From Paenibacillus elgii NBRC 100335 (GTDB taxonomy: Bacteria; Bacillota; Bacilli; Paenibacillales; NBRC-103111): a DNA stretch of 64,000 nt. Below the pieces are notes generated by a model that saw nothing but the letters and a program-made list of their open reading frames with translations, did not search any database and was not told the origin of the DNA. Below are positions 1 through 8,683 of the stretch, piece after piece. Position 1 is the first letter of the stretch. Each line of letters starts with the position of its first letter. The position numbers and the translations under genes are program-made. The stretch lies in assembly GCF_004000865.1 (NCBI RefSeq), contig NZ_BIMB01000013.1:1-64000 (forward strand), written 5' to 3'.

Positions 1-60
1 ACTCTAGCTCCGGGGCTTTAAATCTTTTCTTAACTGGATTATGCGACTGGCCTCATGGCG

Positions 61-330
61 GGATATCCCACAGGTTTCAACTCATCATAGGTACGCTGTT
101 ACGCCATTTTTCACATATAAGAAAACAAATTCCTCTCACGCCAGCTACCAAAATCTCTGTTCCCGCGTGGCCCTCGTTGTCGTCGATCCCCCGTTTTTTT
201 GCGGCATTGGCCGAACACAAAGAACGGAACCCACTCCTAATTTGTAACTCCCAGCCCGTTCCGGGATCGCACTTCTTGTAGGCATGCTGCGGGTTCTCAT
301 ACAACTCCTCGCTTTCAGTCAGCCCGCAAA
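61..330 (-). repeat. Decayed copy of CRISPR repeat + leader + ABC ATPase 3' end
   Basis: A degenerate CRISPR repeat (from 74, GTTTCAACTCATCATAGG) runs into sequence matching the leader of array 1, including the left half of its hairpin near 175-190. At about 210 it jumps to sequence matching 5262-5310 and then 5460-5545, the tail of the ABC ATPase gene; the minus-strand peptide [10 protein letters not shown] here equals [10 protein letters not shown] in that protein. The leader promoter and the right arm of the hairpin are missing. It is a truncated direct duplicate of the region near 4960-5545 and should be inactive. Confidence 0.8.
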
Positions 331-384
331 TTTGTAGTTCAGAGAGAATTGTTACGAAAAAATAAGTCTTCTTTTATCCTTTCT

Positions 385-398
385 GGACTGATCGGTTC
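385..398. promoter_or_regulatory. Possible TetR operator upstream of tetR gene
   Basis: The 14-bp imperfect palindrome GGACTGATCGGTTC resembles the perfect palindrome at 1029-1042. It lies just upstream of the TetR-family gene, so autoregulation is plausible. This is inferred from resemblance only. Confidence 0.35.
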
Positions 399-410
399 AG
401 ATATGTTATA

Positions 411-1010
411 TTGCAATTACGGGAGGTGTTACTCATCGCTAGGACAAAAGAGTTTAACGAGGATCAAGCGTTACACCAAGCGATGCTGTTGTTTTGGAAA
501 AAGGGTTATGAGGCAACAAGCATTCCGGACTTGCTGCAAGTTATGGGCATTAGCCGATCCAGTCTTTACGATACTTTTTCCGACAAGCAAGCATTGTACC
601 TTGCTGCACTGGAACATTACAAAAAGGTTAGCTTCAATAAACGGGTCATTCTTGAACGGGCATCAAACGTTAGAGCAGGACTTCGACAATATTTTGAGCA
701 TCATATTGCGACAGCGTATGATACTAGCCTACCGGGCGGATGTTTTGTAACGAATGCAGCTACAACACTAGAGTCGCCAGATGAAAAATTAAATGAATTA
801 ATAAAGACCAGTTTTTTGAATTTGGAACAGGCTTTTTACGAGCTTTTGGAAAAAGGCCGACAATCAGGCGAAATCGATAAAACTACAGATGTCAAAGCGC
901 TGTCTTACTTATTGCTGAATTTACATCAAAGCATCAATATCATGGCAAAAGTAGATCCAGATCAGCAACGAGCAAAGGACATGATAAGAATTGTCATTGA
1001 AGGAATATAA
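411..1010 (+). CDS. TetR/AcrR family transcriptional regulator
   Basis: A one-component repressor whose N-terminal helix-turn-helix (about residues 20-65, with GYEATSIPDLLQ and GISRSSLYDTFSDKQALY) is typical of the TetR family; the rest is an all-helical ligand-binding domain. The start is uncertain. The only standard codons are TTG at 411 and GTG at 426, and neither has a well-placed ribosome site. GGGAGG at 421-426 lies 8 nt before an in-frame ATC at 435, exactly where relatives begin (M)ARTKEF. An ATG lost to ATC, or a rare ATC start, would explain this. It probably represses the downstream oxidoreductase through the palindrome at 1029-1042. Confidence 0.85.
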   Translation: MQLREVLLIARTKEFNEDQALHQAMLLFWKKGYEATSIPDLLQVMGISRSSLYDTFSDKQALYLAALEHYKKVSFNKRVILERASNVRAGLRQYFEHHIATAYDTSLPGGCFVTNAATTLESPDEKLNELIKTSFLNLEQAFYELLEKGRQSGEIDKTTDVKALSYLLLNLHQSINIMAKVDPDQQRAKDMIRIVIEGI

Positions 1011-1017
1011 ATTTTTT

Positions 1018-1046
1018 TTGACCGTTTTGGAACGATCGTTCCGTTA
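1018..1046 (+). promoter_or_regulatory. Promoter with TetR-type palindromic operator
   Basis: A -35-like TTGACC (1018-1023) is followed by a perfect 14-bp palindrome, GGAACGATCGTTCC (1029-1042), placed where a bound repressor would block RNA polymerase. It sits between the TetR gene and the NAD(P)-dependent oxidoreductase. The -10 box is not clear. Confidence 0.6.
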
Positions 1047-1079
1047 TCGTAATTCATAATAAATATGGAGATGAGACTT

Positions 1080-1949
1080 ATGAAAGTATCGTTTATTGGG
1101 CTTGGAAATATGGGCTTTCCAATGGCACAAAATTTGCTGCAAGCCGGTTATGAATTAATCATCTTTAATCGTACCCCTGAAAAAGCGGAACCCTTAATGC
1201 ATCAGGGAGCACGATATGCCGAAACACCGTTGGAGGCTGCCAAAGAGAGCAATCTTGTCATAACCATGCTTTCTGATGATGCCGCTTTGGAGGAGGTCGT
1301 TGAGGGACCGAATGGAATTCTGAACGGATTGCCGGAAAAAGGGATTCACCTATCTGCAAGTACGATAAGTGTAGACCTGGCTCGGAAACTATCTACCGCG
1401 CATGCAGAGAGAAAGCAATACTTTGTGTCCGCCACGGTGCTGGGGCGACCGGATGCTGCTAAAGCAGCTAAATTGCGCATCCTTTTGGCAGGTCCGGAAC
1501 AAGCCAGACAACAAGTAATTCCTGTTTTAGCAGCATTGGGTCAAGAAATATTCGAGATTGGGGATCATGGCGAAGAAGGGAATGTTGTAAAAATAGGCGT
1601 AAACTTTTTAATTGCTTCGATGCTGGAAGCTTTGTCGGAAGCGCAGCTGATGGTGGAAAAGTACGGCGTAGAGCCGGCCCGCTTTATGGATGTCGTGAAT
1701 GCTCTTTTTCAATCTCCGGTATATCAGAACTATGGAGCGATCATGACAGAACAGCGCTTTGAACCGGCCGGTTTTAAAATGAAGCTTGGGCTGAAGGATG
1801 TTGAACTGGCTATAAAGGCAGCGCAGTCCGTCCATGCTCCTCTGCCTCTGGGCCAACTTATTCATAATCATTTTTCTGTAGGAATGGCCCGAGGTTATGG
1901 TGAAATGGATTGGACGGCTTTAATCCGTTGTCTAGAGCATTCTTCTTAA
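1080..1949 (+). CDS. NAD(P)-dependent oxidoreductase, 3-hydroxyisobutyrate dehydrogenase-like
   Basis: A beta-hydroxyacid dehydrogenase family enzyme of 289 aa. The N-terminal Rossmann motif FIGLGNMGFPMAQNL binds the dinucleotide and NRTPEKAE follows beta2. The helical C-terminal domain holds GNVVKIGVN, where the lysine corresponds to the catalytic Lys of the family. The usual substrate loop (DAPVSGG) is replaced by SATVLGRPDAA, as in some imine-reductase-like members, so the substrate cannot be named. ATG at 1080 is chosen over 1065 and 1071 because GGAG at 1067-1070 is 9 nt upstream and the fold begins MKVSFIGLG. It is the likely target of the adjacent TetR protein. Confidence 0.85.
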   Translation: MKVSFIGLGNMGFPMAQNLLQAGYELIIFNRTPEKAEPLMHQGARYAETPLEAAKESNLVITMLSDDAALEEVVEGPNGILNGLPEKGIHLSASTISVDLARKLSTAHAERKQYFVSATVLGRPDAAKAAKLRILLAGPEQARQQVIPVLAALGQEIFEIGDHGEEGNVVKIGVNFLIASMLEALSEAQLMVEKYGVEPARFMDVVNALFQSPVYQNYGAIMTEQRFEPAGFKMKLGLKDVELAIKAAQSVHAPLPLGQLIHNHFSVGMARGYGEMDWTALIRCLEHSS

Positions 1950-2018
1950 ACCTTAGGGTTGCCCCGAATCTCTGCTGGGCGTAGTGCAGGAGAAAAATCA
2001 AAAAAGGTGAGATGAACC

Positions 2019-3071
2019 ATGGAAATAGGTGTTACTTCGTTCGTAGAAACAAAGCCTGATATTGAGACTGGTATAGTGATAAGTCACGCGCAGCGAATAC
2101 GCGAAGTCGTCGAAGAAATCGTTCTCGCAGATCGGGTGGGACTTGATGTTTTCGGCATAGGTGAGCATCATCGTGAAGATTACGCTGCTTCTTCGCCAGC
2201 AGTTGTGTTATCTGCTGCTGCACCTCTAACTAAACGGATTCGGCTGACTAGTGCTGTAACGGTCCTTTCATCAGCCGATCCTGTACGTGTGTTTCAGGAT
2301 TTCGCTACGCTTGATGGCATCTCCAATGGACGTGCCGAGATCATAGCAGGCAGAGGTTCCTTTATTGAGTCTTTTCCGTTGTTTGGTTATGACTTACATG
2401 ATTATGAGGAGTTATTTAATGAAAATATCGAACTGCTTCTGAAATTACGGGAATCCGAGAAAGTAACATGGAGGGGAGGCCATCGGCCAGCGATTCATAA
2501 TCTTGGTGTGTACCCGCGTCCCGTTCAGGACTCTTTACCCATATGGATTGGCAGCGGAGGTACCCAAGAGTCCGCCGTACGTGCAGGTCTTCTGGGTCTG
2601 CCATTGATCCTGGCGATCATTGGTGGAAGTCCGACGCATTTTGCACCGCTTGTACAGCTTTACAAGAAGGCGGCAGCCCATGCTGGACATGATGTATCGC
2701 GGCTTCGGGTGGGGTCTCACTCAATCGGATTCATTGCAGAGGATACAGAGTTGGCGGCAGATACATTTTTTCCCTCTACTCAGGCTGGTATGAATAAACT
2801 CGGCAAAGAGCGAGGGTGGGCGTATTACGACCGGTCCAGTTTTGATGCTGCCCGACGCTTTGAAGGCGCATTGTATGTTGGCGATCCGGAAACGGTTGCC
2901 CAGAAGATCATCCACCTGCGCAAGCATGTAGGCATTACACGCTTTATGATGTATGTACCCTTAAGCACGATGCCGCATGAGCTGGTCATGCGGGCCATCG
3001 AGCTGCTCGGAACCGAGGTTGCTCCGCGGGTAAGAGAGGAAATTGCCAAGTGGGAAGCTGAGATGGAATAA
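2019..3071 (+). CDS. LLM-class flavin-dependent oxidoreductase
   Basis: A bacterial luciferase-like monooxygenase (350 aa, full length) expected to use reduced FMN or F420 in a TIM barrel. Family landmarks are GLDVFGIGEHHREDY, the strand LTSAVTVLSSADPVRVFQDFATLDGIS, the flavin-contacting RAEIIAGRGS and the PIWIGSGG loop. A ribosome site AAGGTGAGAT precedes ATG 2019. It sits 70 bp after the dehydrogenase and 84 bp before the esterase gene in the same direction, so the three probably form one operon under the TetR regulator. The substrate is not predictable from sequence. Confidence 0.85.
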   Translation: MEIGVTSFVETKPDIETGIVISHAQRIREVVEEIVLADRVGLDVFGIGEHHREDYAASSPAVVLSAAAPLTKRIRLTSAVTVLSSADPVRVFQDFATLDGISNGRAEIIAGRGSFIESFPLFGYDLHDYEELFNENIELLLKLRESEKVTWRGGHRPAIHNLGVYPRPVQDSLPIWIGSGGTQESAVRAGLLGLPLILAIIGGSPTHFAPLVQLYKKAAAHAGHDVSRLRVGSHSIGFIAEDTELAADTFFPSTQAGMNKLGKERGWAYYDRSSFDAARRFEGALYVGDPETVAQKIIHLRKHVGITRFMMYVPLSTMPHELVMRAIELLGTEVAPRVREEIAKWEAEME

Positions 3072-3154
3072 GGAGTATCCATTCAATCGTCATTCAGAAC
3101 ACGAGAATGAATGAAAATCCAATTTCGTTTCATTATATTGCCGGAGGGATTTAC

Positions 3155-4092
3155 ATGAGTATGGATACACGTATACTGCCGGAATTAAGACAGGCCTTTG
3201 CACAATTTCCAGGGTTTCAATTGGAAGAGAATTTGGAGTGGAGCAGAAGTCTGGTGTCGGCTCCGCCTGTGAAGAAGTCAGAGCATGTACATACAACCAG
3301 TCGAACGATTCCGGGTGCTGCAGGTGAGATGCTGGCTAAAATTTATGAACCTGCCGGACGAAAGGATGATAAGCTTCCAGCCATGCTGTGGATTCACGGA
3401 GGCGGATATGTGATGGGACATCCTAATATGGACGACGAGTTGTGCGAACGCTTCGTTCAGACGGCTGGATGCGTTGTCGTGTCGGTGGATTACAGGCTTG
3501 CTCCCGAGAACCCTTACCCAGCAGCTATCGAAGATTGTTATGCTGGCCTGGTCTGGATGACAGAGGAGGCGGAATCGCTAGGAATTGATGTGAACCGGGT
3601 TGCGATTGCCGGCGCAAGCGGAGGCGGCGGGCTCACTGCAGCACTCGCGCTGATGGCACGTGATAAAGGCGGACCATCCATTATCTTTCAAATGCCGTTG
3701 TACCCGATGCTCGACAACCGTAACATCACGCCATCAAGCCATGAGATTACGGATGATCGCGCAATCTGGAACCGAACGAACAACTTGGCGGCTTGGAACA
3801 TGTACCTCAGCGAGGAGAACGATGCCAACGGGAAATCTCCCTATGCAGTACCGTCGAGAGCGGAGAACTTAGCAGGGCTGCACCAACCTATACGTGTGTA
3901 GGTCAGCTTGATCTTTTCCGAGATGAGACGATCGAATATGTAACGCGGCTTGCACAAGCAGGTGTAGATGTCGAATTTCATCTGTATCCCGGATGCTTTC
4001 ACCTTTTTGAAAATTTCGTTCCGGAAGCGGAAGTGAGTCAGCGCGCCGTTCAAAGCTATATGGATGCGATGGCCCGGGCCCTTCATACTTAA
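3155..4092 (+). pseudogene. Alpha/beta hydrolase (HSL-type esterase), frameshifted
   Basis: A hormone-sensitive-lipase type esterase. The oxyanion motif WIHGGGYVMG, the nucleophile context AGASGGGG, the acid QLDLFRDE and the histidine CFHLFENF are all encoded, but the last two are in another frame. The frame is lost at about 3880: reading GCAGGGCTGCACCAACC restores LPPTYTCVGQLDLF if one C is added. As it stands, translation stops at 3901, before the catalytic Asp and His, so the product should be inactive unless this is a sequencing error. ATG 3155 has GGAGGG 7 nt upstream. It is the third gene of the oxidoreductase operon. Confidence 0.85.
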
Positions 4093-4422
4093 TTGTAAGA
4101 ATCGACACAGATATATGCAAAGGCCGTAAAACAGCTTCCATTGCAGTCATAATGAAACCATTAGTGTCAAGGAGCATCTTCTCCTCCAAGGGAGAGGCTG
4201 CTCTTGTTGCAGCCTCTCCAACGACGGTGTACGGTATATGCAGCGCTTCAAGTTGATGCAGGTTTATCTCCAATCATGTTGCTCCGGATACAGGTGTCGA
4301 CCCGTAAAGACTTTTCTTCCTTCAAACCCAGATCCATTTTTTCGAAGCTCTAGATGTTGGGAGTCCGAAAATATGCCTAGCCGGAACAACTTCGACCATG
4401 ACGTCCGCAGTCGCCGTAGGAT
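4093..4422. other. Non-coding interval before CRISPR array 1
   Basis: No supported gene. It contains an imperfect inverted repeat around 4180-4220 (GAGAGGCTGC / GCAGCCTCTC), which may terminate the hydrolase operon, and then low-information sequence up to the degenerate first repeat of array 1. Confidence 0.4.
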
Positions 4423-4989
4423 GTTTCAACTTCTCCGTAGATACGTTCTAAACAAACCTTACTCATTACCGTTTCTTTTGAAAGAACCTGTTTCAATTCC
4501 TCATAGGTACGTTCAAAACATTGCGGGGGCAATCCACGCATCACGTTTCCACCCTCGTTTCAATTCCTCATAGGTACGTTCAAAACCATGACTATGAGTT
4601 CGGGTTGTTACCGTATTTGGAGTTTCAATTCCTCATAGGTACGTTCAAAACGGGTGGTCGTCAGCGGGCCGATACTCCCGCCCTGACCGGTTTCAATTCC
4701 TCATAGGTACGTTCAAAACTTGGTCTCCATAGGTTACAATAATACCTACAAAGGCTGTGTTTCAATTCCTCATAGGTACGTTCAAAACCGGGTTTATACA
4801 TCAATGAGCTGGCTGTGCCGCAGTCAGAGTTTCAATTCCTCATAGGTACGTTCAAAACACATTCTTAGAGCTTCTGGCATTGTTTGAGGCAACAGTTTCA
4901 ATTCCTCATAGGTACGTTCAAAACTCCCCCTTGTATCGAAGATGTCAGCCACGTTGCCGGTTTCAATTCCTCATAGGTACGTTCAAAAC
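4423..4989 (-). CRISPR. CRISPR array 1: 8 intact repeats plus one degenerate
   Basis: The 30-bp repeat begins GTTTCAATTCCTCATAGG and ends TACGTTCAAAAC. Intact copies start at 4490, 4557, 4622, 4690, 4759, 4829, 4895 and 4960, with spacers of 35-40 bp. A mutated distal repeat lies at 4423-4453, followed by a 36-nt spacer. The reverse complement ends ATTGAAAC, the classic 3' end that supplies the crRNA 5' handle in type I-B/III systems. Transcription is therefore on the minus strand, from a leader at 4990-5320. The degenerate repeat at the far end agrees with this polarity. No cas genes are nearby. Confidence 0.97.
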
Positions 4990-5085
4990 CCACAAAAACG
5001 CCGTCGTTACGCTATTCCCACATATCTAACAAACAATTCTCCCCCACGCCAACTACCAAAATCCCTGTTCCCACGCGGCCCTTGT

Positions 5086-5131
5086 TGTCGTCGATCCCCT
5101 GGCTTTTTTGCAGCATTGGAGGTCGACGACA
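5086..5131 (-). ncRNA. CRISPR leader 1 stem-loop at pre-crRNA 5' end
   Basis: An inverted repeat TGTCGTCGA...TCGACGACA encloses a second short stem (CCTC on the left, GGGG on the right, minus strand) with one bulged A. It lies just downstream of the leader promoter and 97 bp from the first repeat. In this copy the third inner pair is a U-G wobble, intermediate between the C-G of leaders 3 and 4 and the U-A of leader 2. Confidence 0.75.
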
Positions 5132-5146
5132 CAAATGCGCAGTTAC

Positions 5147-5175
5147 ATTATACAACTTTGCCCGTTTTTTTCCAA
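5147..5175 (-). promoter_or_regulatory. CRISPR leader 1 promoter
   Basis: On the minus strand, TTGGAA (5170-5175) and TATAAT (5147-5152) are separated by exactly 17 bp and point into array 1. The same spacing and boxes recur in the other three leaders. Confidence 0.8.
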
Positions 5176-5330
5176 CGCAATTAAACTCTGACGCTCTGGT
5201 TTATTCCTATTGCTTAAGCTAATTTTACCTCTTTAGTATCCTCGCCTTCAATCTCTTCCAGCAGCCGAGCACAGCGAACGGAATCGACCCTAATTCCTAA
5301 TCCCCTACCCGCTCGTCCCCAAACCCTCAT

Positions 5331-7073
5331 CTAACCCTCCCCCTCAGCAATCGCCACCCAGTGCCCCTTCTTCACTTCAACGAAGCTGGAGCGCTCCAAG
5401 CCGTACGGGTCCGTTTTCGAGGACTCTTCTACAGCGGTAAACGTCTTCTTCGATTCCACCTTCGGGTCGGGAACCGGGATCGCGGCCAGCAGCGACTTCG
5501 TGTAGGCATGCTGCGGGTTCTCGTACAGCTCCTCGCTTTCCGCCAGCTCCACGATCTTGCCCTTGTACATCACCGCCACGCGGTCGCTGATATGCTTGAC
5601 CATCGACAGATCATGCGCGATAAACAGATAGGTAAGACCCAATCGCTGCTGCAACTCCTCCAGAAGCTTCACGATCTGCGACTGGATCGAAACGTCCAGA
5701 GCCGACAACGGCTCGTCGCACACGATAAACTCCGGCTCGATAGCCAGAGTGCGGGCGATGCCGATCCGTTGACGTTGACCTCCCGAGAATTCGTGAGGAT
5801 ACCGCATGGCATGCGCAGGGCTAAGCCCGACCATATCGAGCAGCTCTTCGACCCGCTTCTGCCGCTCCTTTTTCCCTCCTGCGATCCGGTGCACGTCCAG
5901 CGCTTCGCCAATAATATCAACGATGCGGAGGCGCGGGTTCAGCGAGGCGTACGGATCTTGAAAAATCATCTGCATGTGGCGCCGCATCGTCTTCATTTCA
6001 CCTCGGTTGAGCCGGTTCAACGCGATCCCTTTGAAAAGCACCTCGCCCCCGGTAGGCTCGTTCAGACGAAGAATCGCTCGCCCCGTCGTCGACTTGCCGC
6101 TCCCGGATTCGCCTACGACGCCAAGCGTCTCGCCGGCCCGGATATCGAAGCTGATATCGTTGACCGCCTTGACGATCTGCCCCTTCCCAAGGTCAAAATA
6201 CTGCTTCAGCGACCGGACCTCCAGCAGCGGACGATCCTCGGCCGACCTCTTGATGAGCGGCGCGGCCTTCGGCTTCTTCTTCTCGTCCAACCGGGGCAGC
6301 GCGTTCAGCAGCCGGATCGTATAAGGATGCTTCGGCGAGTAGAAAATCTCTTCCGTCGTGCCCGTCTCGACAATCTCACCTTCCTTCATGACGACGACGC
6401 GGTCGCACATGCCGGCAACGACGCCCAAGTCGTGCGTAATGAGGATGATCGAGGTGCCGAGCTTAAGCTGTAGCTCCTTCATTTGGTGCAAAATCTGCGC
6501 CTGTATCGTTACATCCAGCGCAGTTGTCGGTTCGTCAGCGATCAGCAGCGACGGACGGCAAGCGAGCGCAATGGCAATCATCACCCGCTGACGCATGCCG
6601 CCGGAAAATTCATGAGGATACTGCATATAGCGCGCCTCGCTATACGGGATGCCGACCATCCGGAGCATCTCGATCGCTTCCCTGCGCGCTTCCGTCTTGG
6701 AGAGCTTCCGGTGCTTGATCAAGCTCTCCTCGATCTGCTTGCCGATCCGCATGGTCGGGTTGAGCGAAGACATCGGGTCCTGAAAAATCATTCCGATCTC
6801 CCGCCCCCGGATCTGCTCCATCTCTTGTTCGGTTTTATAGGCCAGGTTCTGGCCTTGGAATAAAATCTCTCCACCCTTCACCATCGAGGGTGGCGAAGGC
6901 AGCAGACGCATGATCGTGCGCGCCGTGACGCTCTTGCCGCTGCCGGATTCTCCGACGATCCCGAGCGTCTCGCCTTTGCGTACCTCGAAGCTCACATTCC
7001 GGACGGCTTCGACTTCTTTATCGCGAGAATAAAATGAAACGGATAATTGGTTCACCTGCAATAACGTATCCAT
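5331..7073 (-). CDS. Peptide ABC transporter ATPase, fused DppD-DppF type
   Basis: A cytoplasmic energy-coupling subunit of 580 aa with two complete nucleotide-binding domains in one chain (about 5-255 and 290-540). Each has Walker A GESGSGKS, a signature ([16 protein letters not shown]) and a Walker B with DEP. Each ends with the oligopeptide-transporter segment ([14 protein letters not shown] and [15 protein letters not shown]). ATG 7073 ([11 protein letters not shown]) has AGGTGA just upstream and is preferred to 7115. The gene is divergent from the permease/binding-protein genes that begin at 7229. Its 3' end abuts the leader of CRISPR array 1, and a decayed copy of that junction lies at the left end of the window. 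Confidence 0.93.
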   Translation of the reverse strand: MDTLLQVNQLSVSFYSRDKEVEAVRNVSFEVRKGETLGIVGESGSGKSVTARTIMRLLPSPPSMVKGGEILFQGQNLAYKTEQEMEQIRGREIGMIFQDPMSSLNPTMRIGKQIEESLIKHRKLSKTEARREAIEMLRMVGIPYSEARYMQYPHEFSGGMRQRVMIAIALACRPSLLIADEPTTALDVTIQAQILHQMKELQLKLGTSIILITHDLGVVAGMCDRVVVMKEGEIVETGTTEEIFYSPKHPYTIRLLNALPRLDEKKKPKAAPLIKRSAEDRPLLEVRSLKQYFDLGKGQIVKAVNDISFDIRAGETLGVVGESGSGKSTTGRAILRLNEPTGGEVLFKGIALNRLNRGEMKTMRRHMQMIFQDPYASLNPRLRIVDIIGEALDVHRIAGGKKERQKRVEELLDMVGLSPAHAMRYPHEFSGGQRQRIGIARTLAIEPEFIVCDEPLSALDVSIQSQIVKLLEELQQRLGLTYLFIAHDLSMVKHISDRVAVMYKGKIVELAESEELYENPQHAYTKSLLAAIPVPDPKVESKKTFTAVEESSKTDPYGLERSSFVEVKKGHWVAIAEGEG

Positions 7074-7228
7074 GGAGTCACCTGTGTCGAATCGTAAATT
7101 TTGAAAACTTGGCATCGTCGTCGTTAGTAATTGTTGACATTTTTCGACCCTTATCTTAAAATCTACTATAACACTCGGAATAATGCAAATATTAATATAC
7201 TAATTTACTCGAAAGGGAGCGCACAAGC

Positions 7229-8671
7229 TTGACAGGGCAAACGGTCGTGACAGGTTCCCGTCTCGTTGATCGAATCGGGAACATCTACTCCAAAATGTTG
7301 CTGCACCCGGCTTATCGTTTCCTGCTGCTGCTCGCAGGGGCGCCCGTAAACGTAATCGTCGGCATCGTCTACTTATATGGACGCAAACGGAAGGCGCATC
7401 AAGAACTGCACCGAAGTCTGGAACGCAAGCTGCTGGAATCCGGCTACCGGGACCGGATTTTAACGGAAACGAAGGAGCAGTTGACCCGGAAGCATCATTT
7501 TTTCAACCAACAGGTCGATCAGAAGCAACTGGAGCATGAAGCGGAGCGCATCACCGCCGAAAAGTTCAAGGAAGCTCTGCAGCGGCAGGTCGAGGCTCAT
7601 CTGGAGCAGCACCACGAGACGCAGGTCACGTTTGCGGAAACGTTTCGGATGTTGATCCAAAACCCGGCGTTTCTGGCTGTAACTTTCCTGCCGGGCATCC
7701 TGATGTATGCGCTGATCAGAATCTACGGCAACGCTTATCTGAAATACATCGTGGAGCGGCTGGTTATGACGGTGCTGGTCATTTTCGGCGTCGCCTTTCT
7801 GGTTTTCACCATCCTGTACGTATCGCCGATGGAACCGGCCGCCAATATTCTCGGGGAAACCGCGACCGTCGACCAGATTGCCGCATTCAAAAAGCTCTAT
7901 GGATTGGATCAGCCTTATCTGGTTCAGCTCTGGGATACGCTGAGAGGCATCCTGACCTTCGATCTCGGCAAGTCGTTTGCGGGTAACGAGGAAGTTACGA
8001 CGGCCATCGCCAATAAATTCCCCGTGACGCTGACACTCACGGTGATATCCACGATCATCGCAGTGCTCATCGCCCTGCCGATCGGCATTATATCGGCGAC
8101 GCGGCCGAATTCGTTTTTCGATTATACGTTTATGTTCATCGCGCTGCTCGGCTTGTCGATCCCGAGCTTCTGGCAAGGCTTGATCTTTATCCTGAACTTC
8201 TCGATCAAGCTGCAATGGCTTCCCGCTACGTATAACCCGGAGAATGGGCTGTCGATGATCATGCCGGTTATCGTTCTGGGCACGGGCCTAACGGCGGCGG
8301 TTGCGCGGATGACCCGCTCTTCCACGCTTGAGGTCATTCACGAGGATTACATTACGACCGCCAAAGCCAAGGGGCTGTCCCGCAGGCGCGTCCTGTGGAG
8401 GCACGCAGTAGGCAACGCGCTGATCCCGATCATTACGGTCATCGGACTTCAGTTCGGCGGAATGCTCGGAGGATCGGCCGTGACCGAGAAGGTGTTCAAC
8501 ATCAACGGCATCGGGAGCTATATCGTGGACAAGCAGTTCATCCCGGACATTCCCGCGATTATGGGCGGCGTCGTCTACACCGCAATCGCAATCTCTATCG
8601 TCAATGTCGTGATCGATATTTTGTACGCGTTTTTCGATCCAAGAATCCGTTCAAAAATGAAACAATACTAG
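7229..8671 (+). CDS. Peptide ABC transporter permease (DppB/OppB-like) with N-terminal extension
   Basis: The C-terminal 320 aa or so are a standard OppB-type permease: YLKYIVERLVMTVLVIFG, the LYGLDQPYLVQ region, FDLGKS and the ATPase-contact loop TTAKAKGLSRRRVLWRH. The N-terminal 150 aa are not standard. They contain a membrane helix (about 28-50), a long charged, probably coiled-coil stretch (about 50-135, rich in E, K, Q and R) and a second helix (about 145-165). The start is TTG 7229, 9 nt after GGGAG. Usual OppB proteins are about 310-340 aa, against 480 here. The gene is in one operon with the next two genes. Confidence 0.92.
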   Translation: MTGQTVVTGSRLVDRIGNIYSKMLLHPAYRFLLLLAGAPVNVIVGIVYLYGRKRKAHQELHRSLERKLLESGYRDRILTETKEQLTRKHHFFNQQVDQKQLEHEAERITAEKFKEALQRQVEAHLEQHHETQVTFAETFRMLIQNPAFLAVTFLPGILMYALIRIYGNAYLKYIVERLVMTVLVIFGVAFLVFTILYVSPMEPAANILGETATVDQIAAFKKLYGLDQPYLVQLWDTLRGILTFDLGKSFAGNEEVTTAIANKFPVTLTLTVISTIIAVLIALPIGIISATRPNSFFDYTFMFIALLGLSIPSFWQGLIFILNFSIKLQWLPATYNPENGLSMIMPVIVLGTGLTAAVARMTRSSTLEVIHEDYITTAKAKGLSRRRVLWRHAVGNALIPIITVIGLQFGGMLGGSAVTEKVFNINGIGSYIVDKQFIPDIPAIMGGVVYTAIAISIVNVVIDILYAFFDPRIRSKMKQY

Positions 8672-8683
8672 CAGGTGGCAGCC

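Noticed and set aside
5086..5131. Leader hairpins as rho-independent terminators
   Set aside because: The stems are strong but neither strand has a T-run directly after them, and each lies between a promoter and its own array, where a terminator would block the array.
4521..5184. Open frames running through CRISPR arrays (also near 21613-21858 and 21366-21599)
   Set aside because: They translate the repeat as a periodic peptide (VSIPHRYVQN or similar) and have no ribosome site; they are by-products of repeat length and spacing.
5361..6473. Long plus-strand frame opposite the ABC ATPase gene, and similar long antisense frames elsewhere (for example 22546-24132 and 57403-58971)
   Set aside because: They are mirror images of well-supported genes in GC-rich codon use and encode no recognisable domain.
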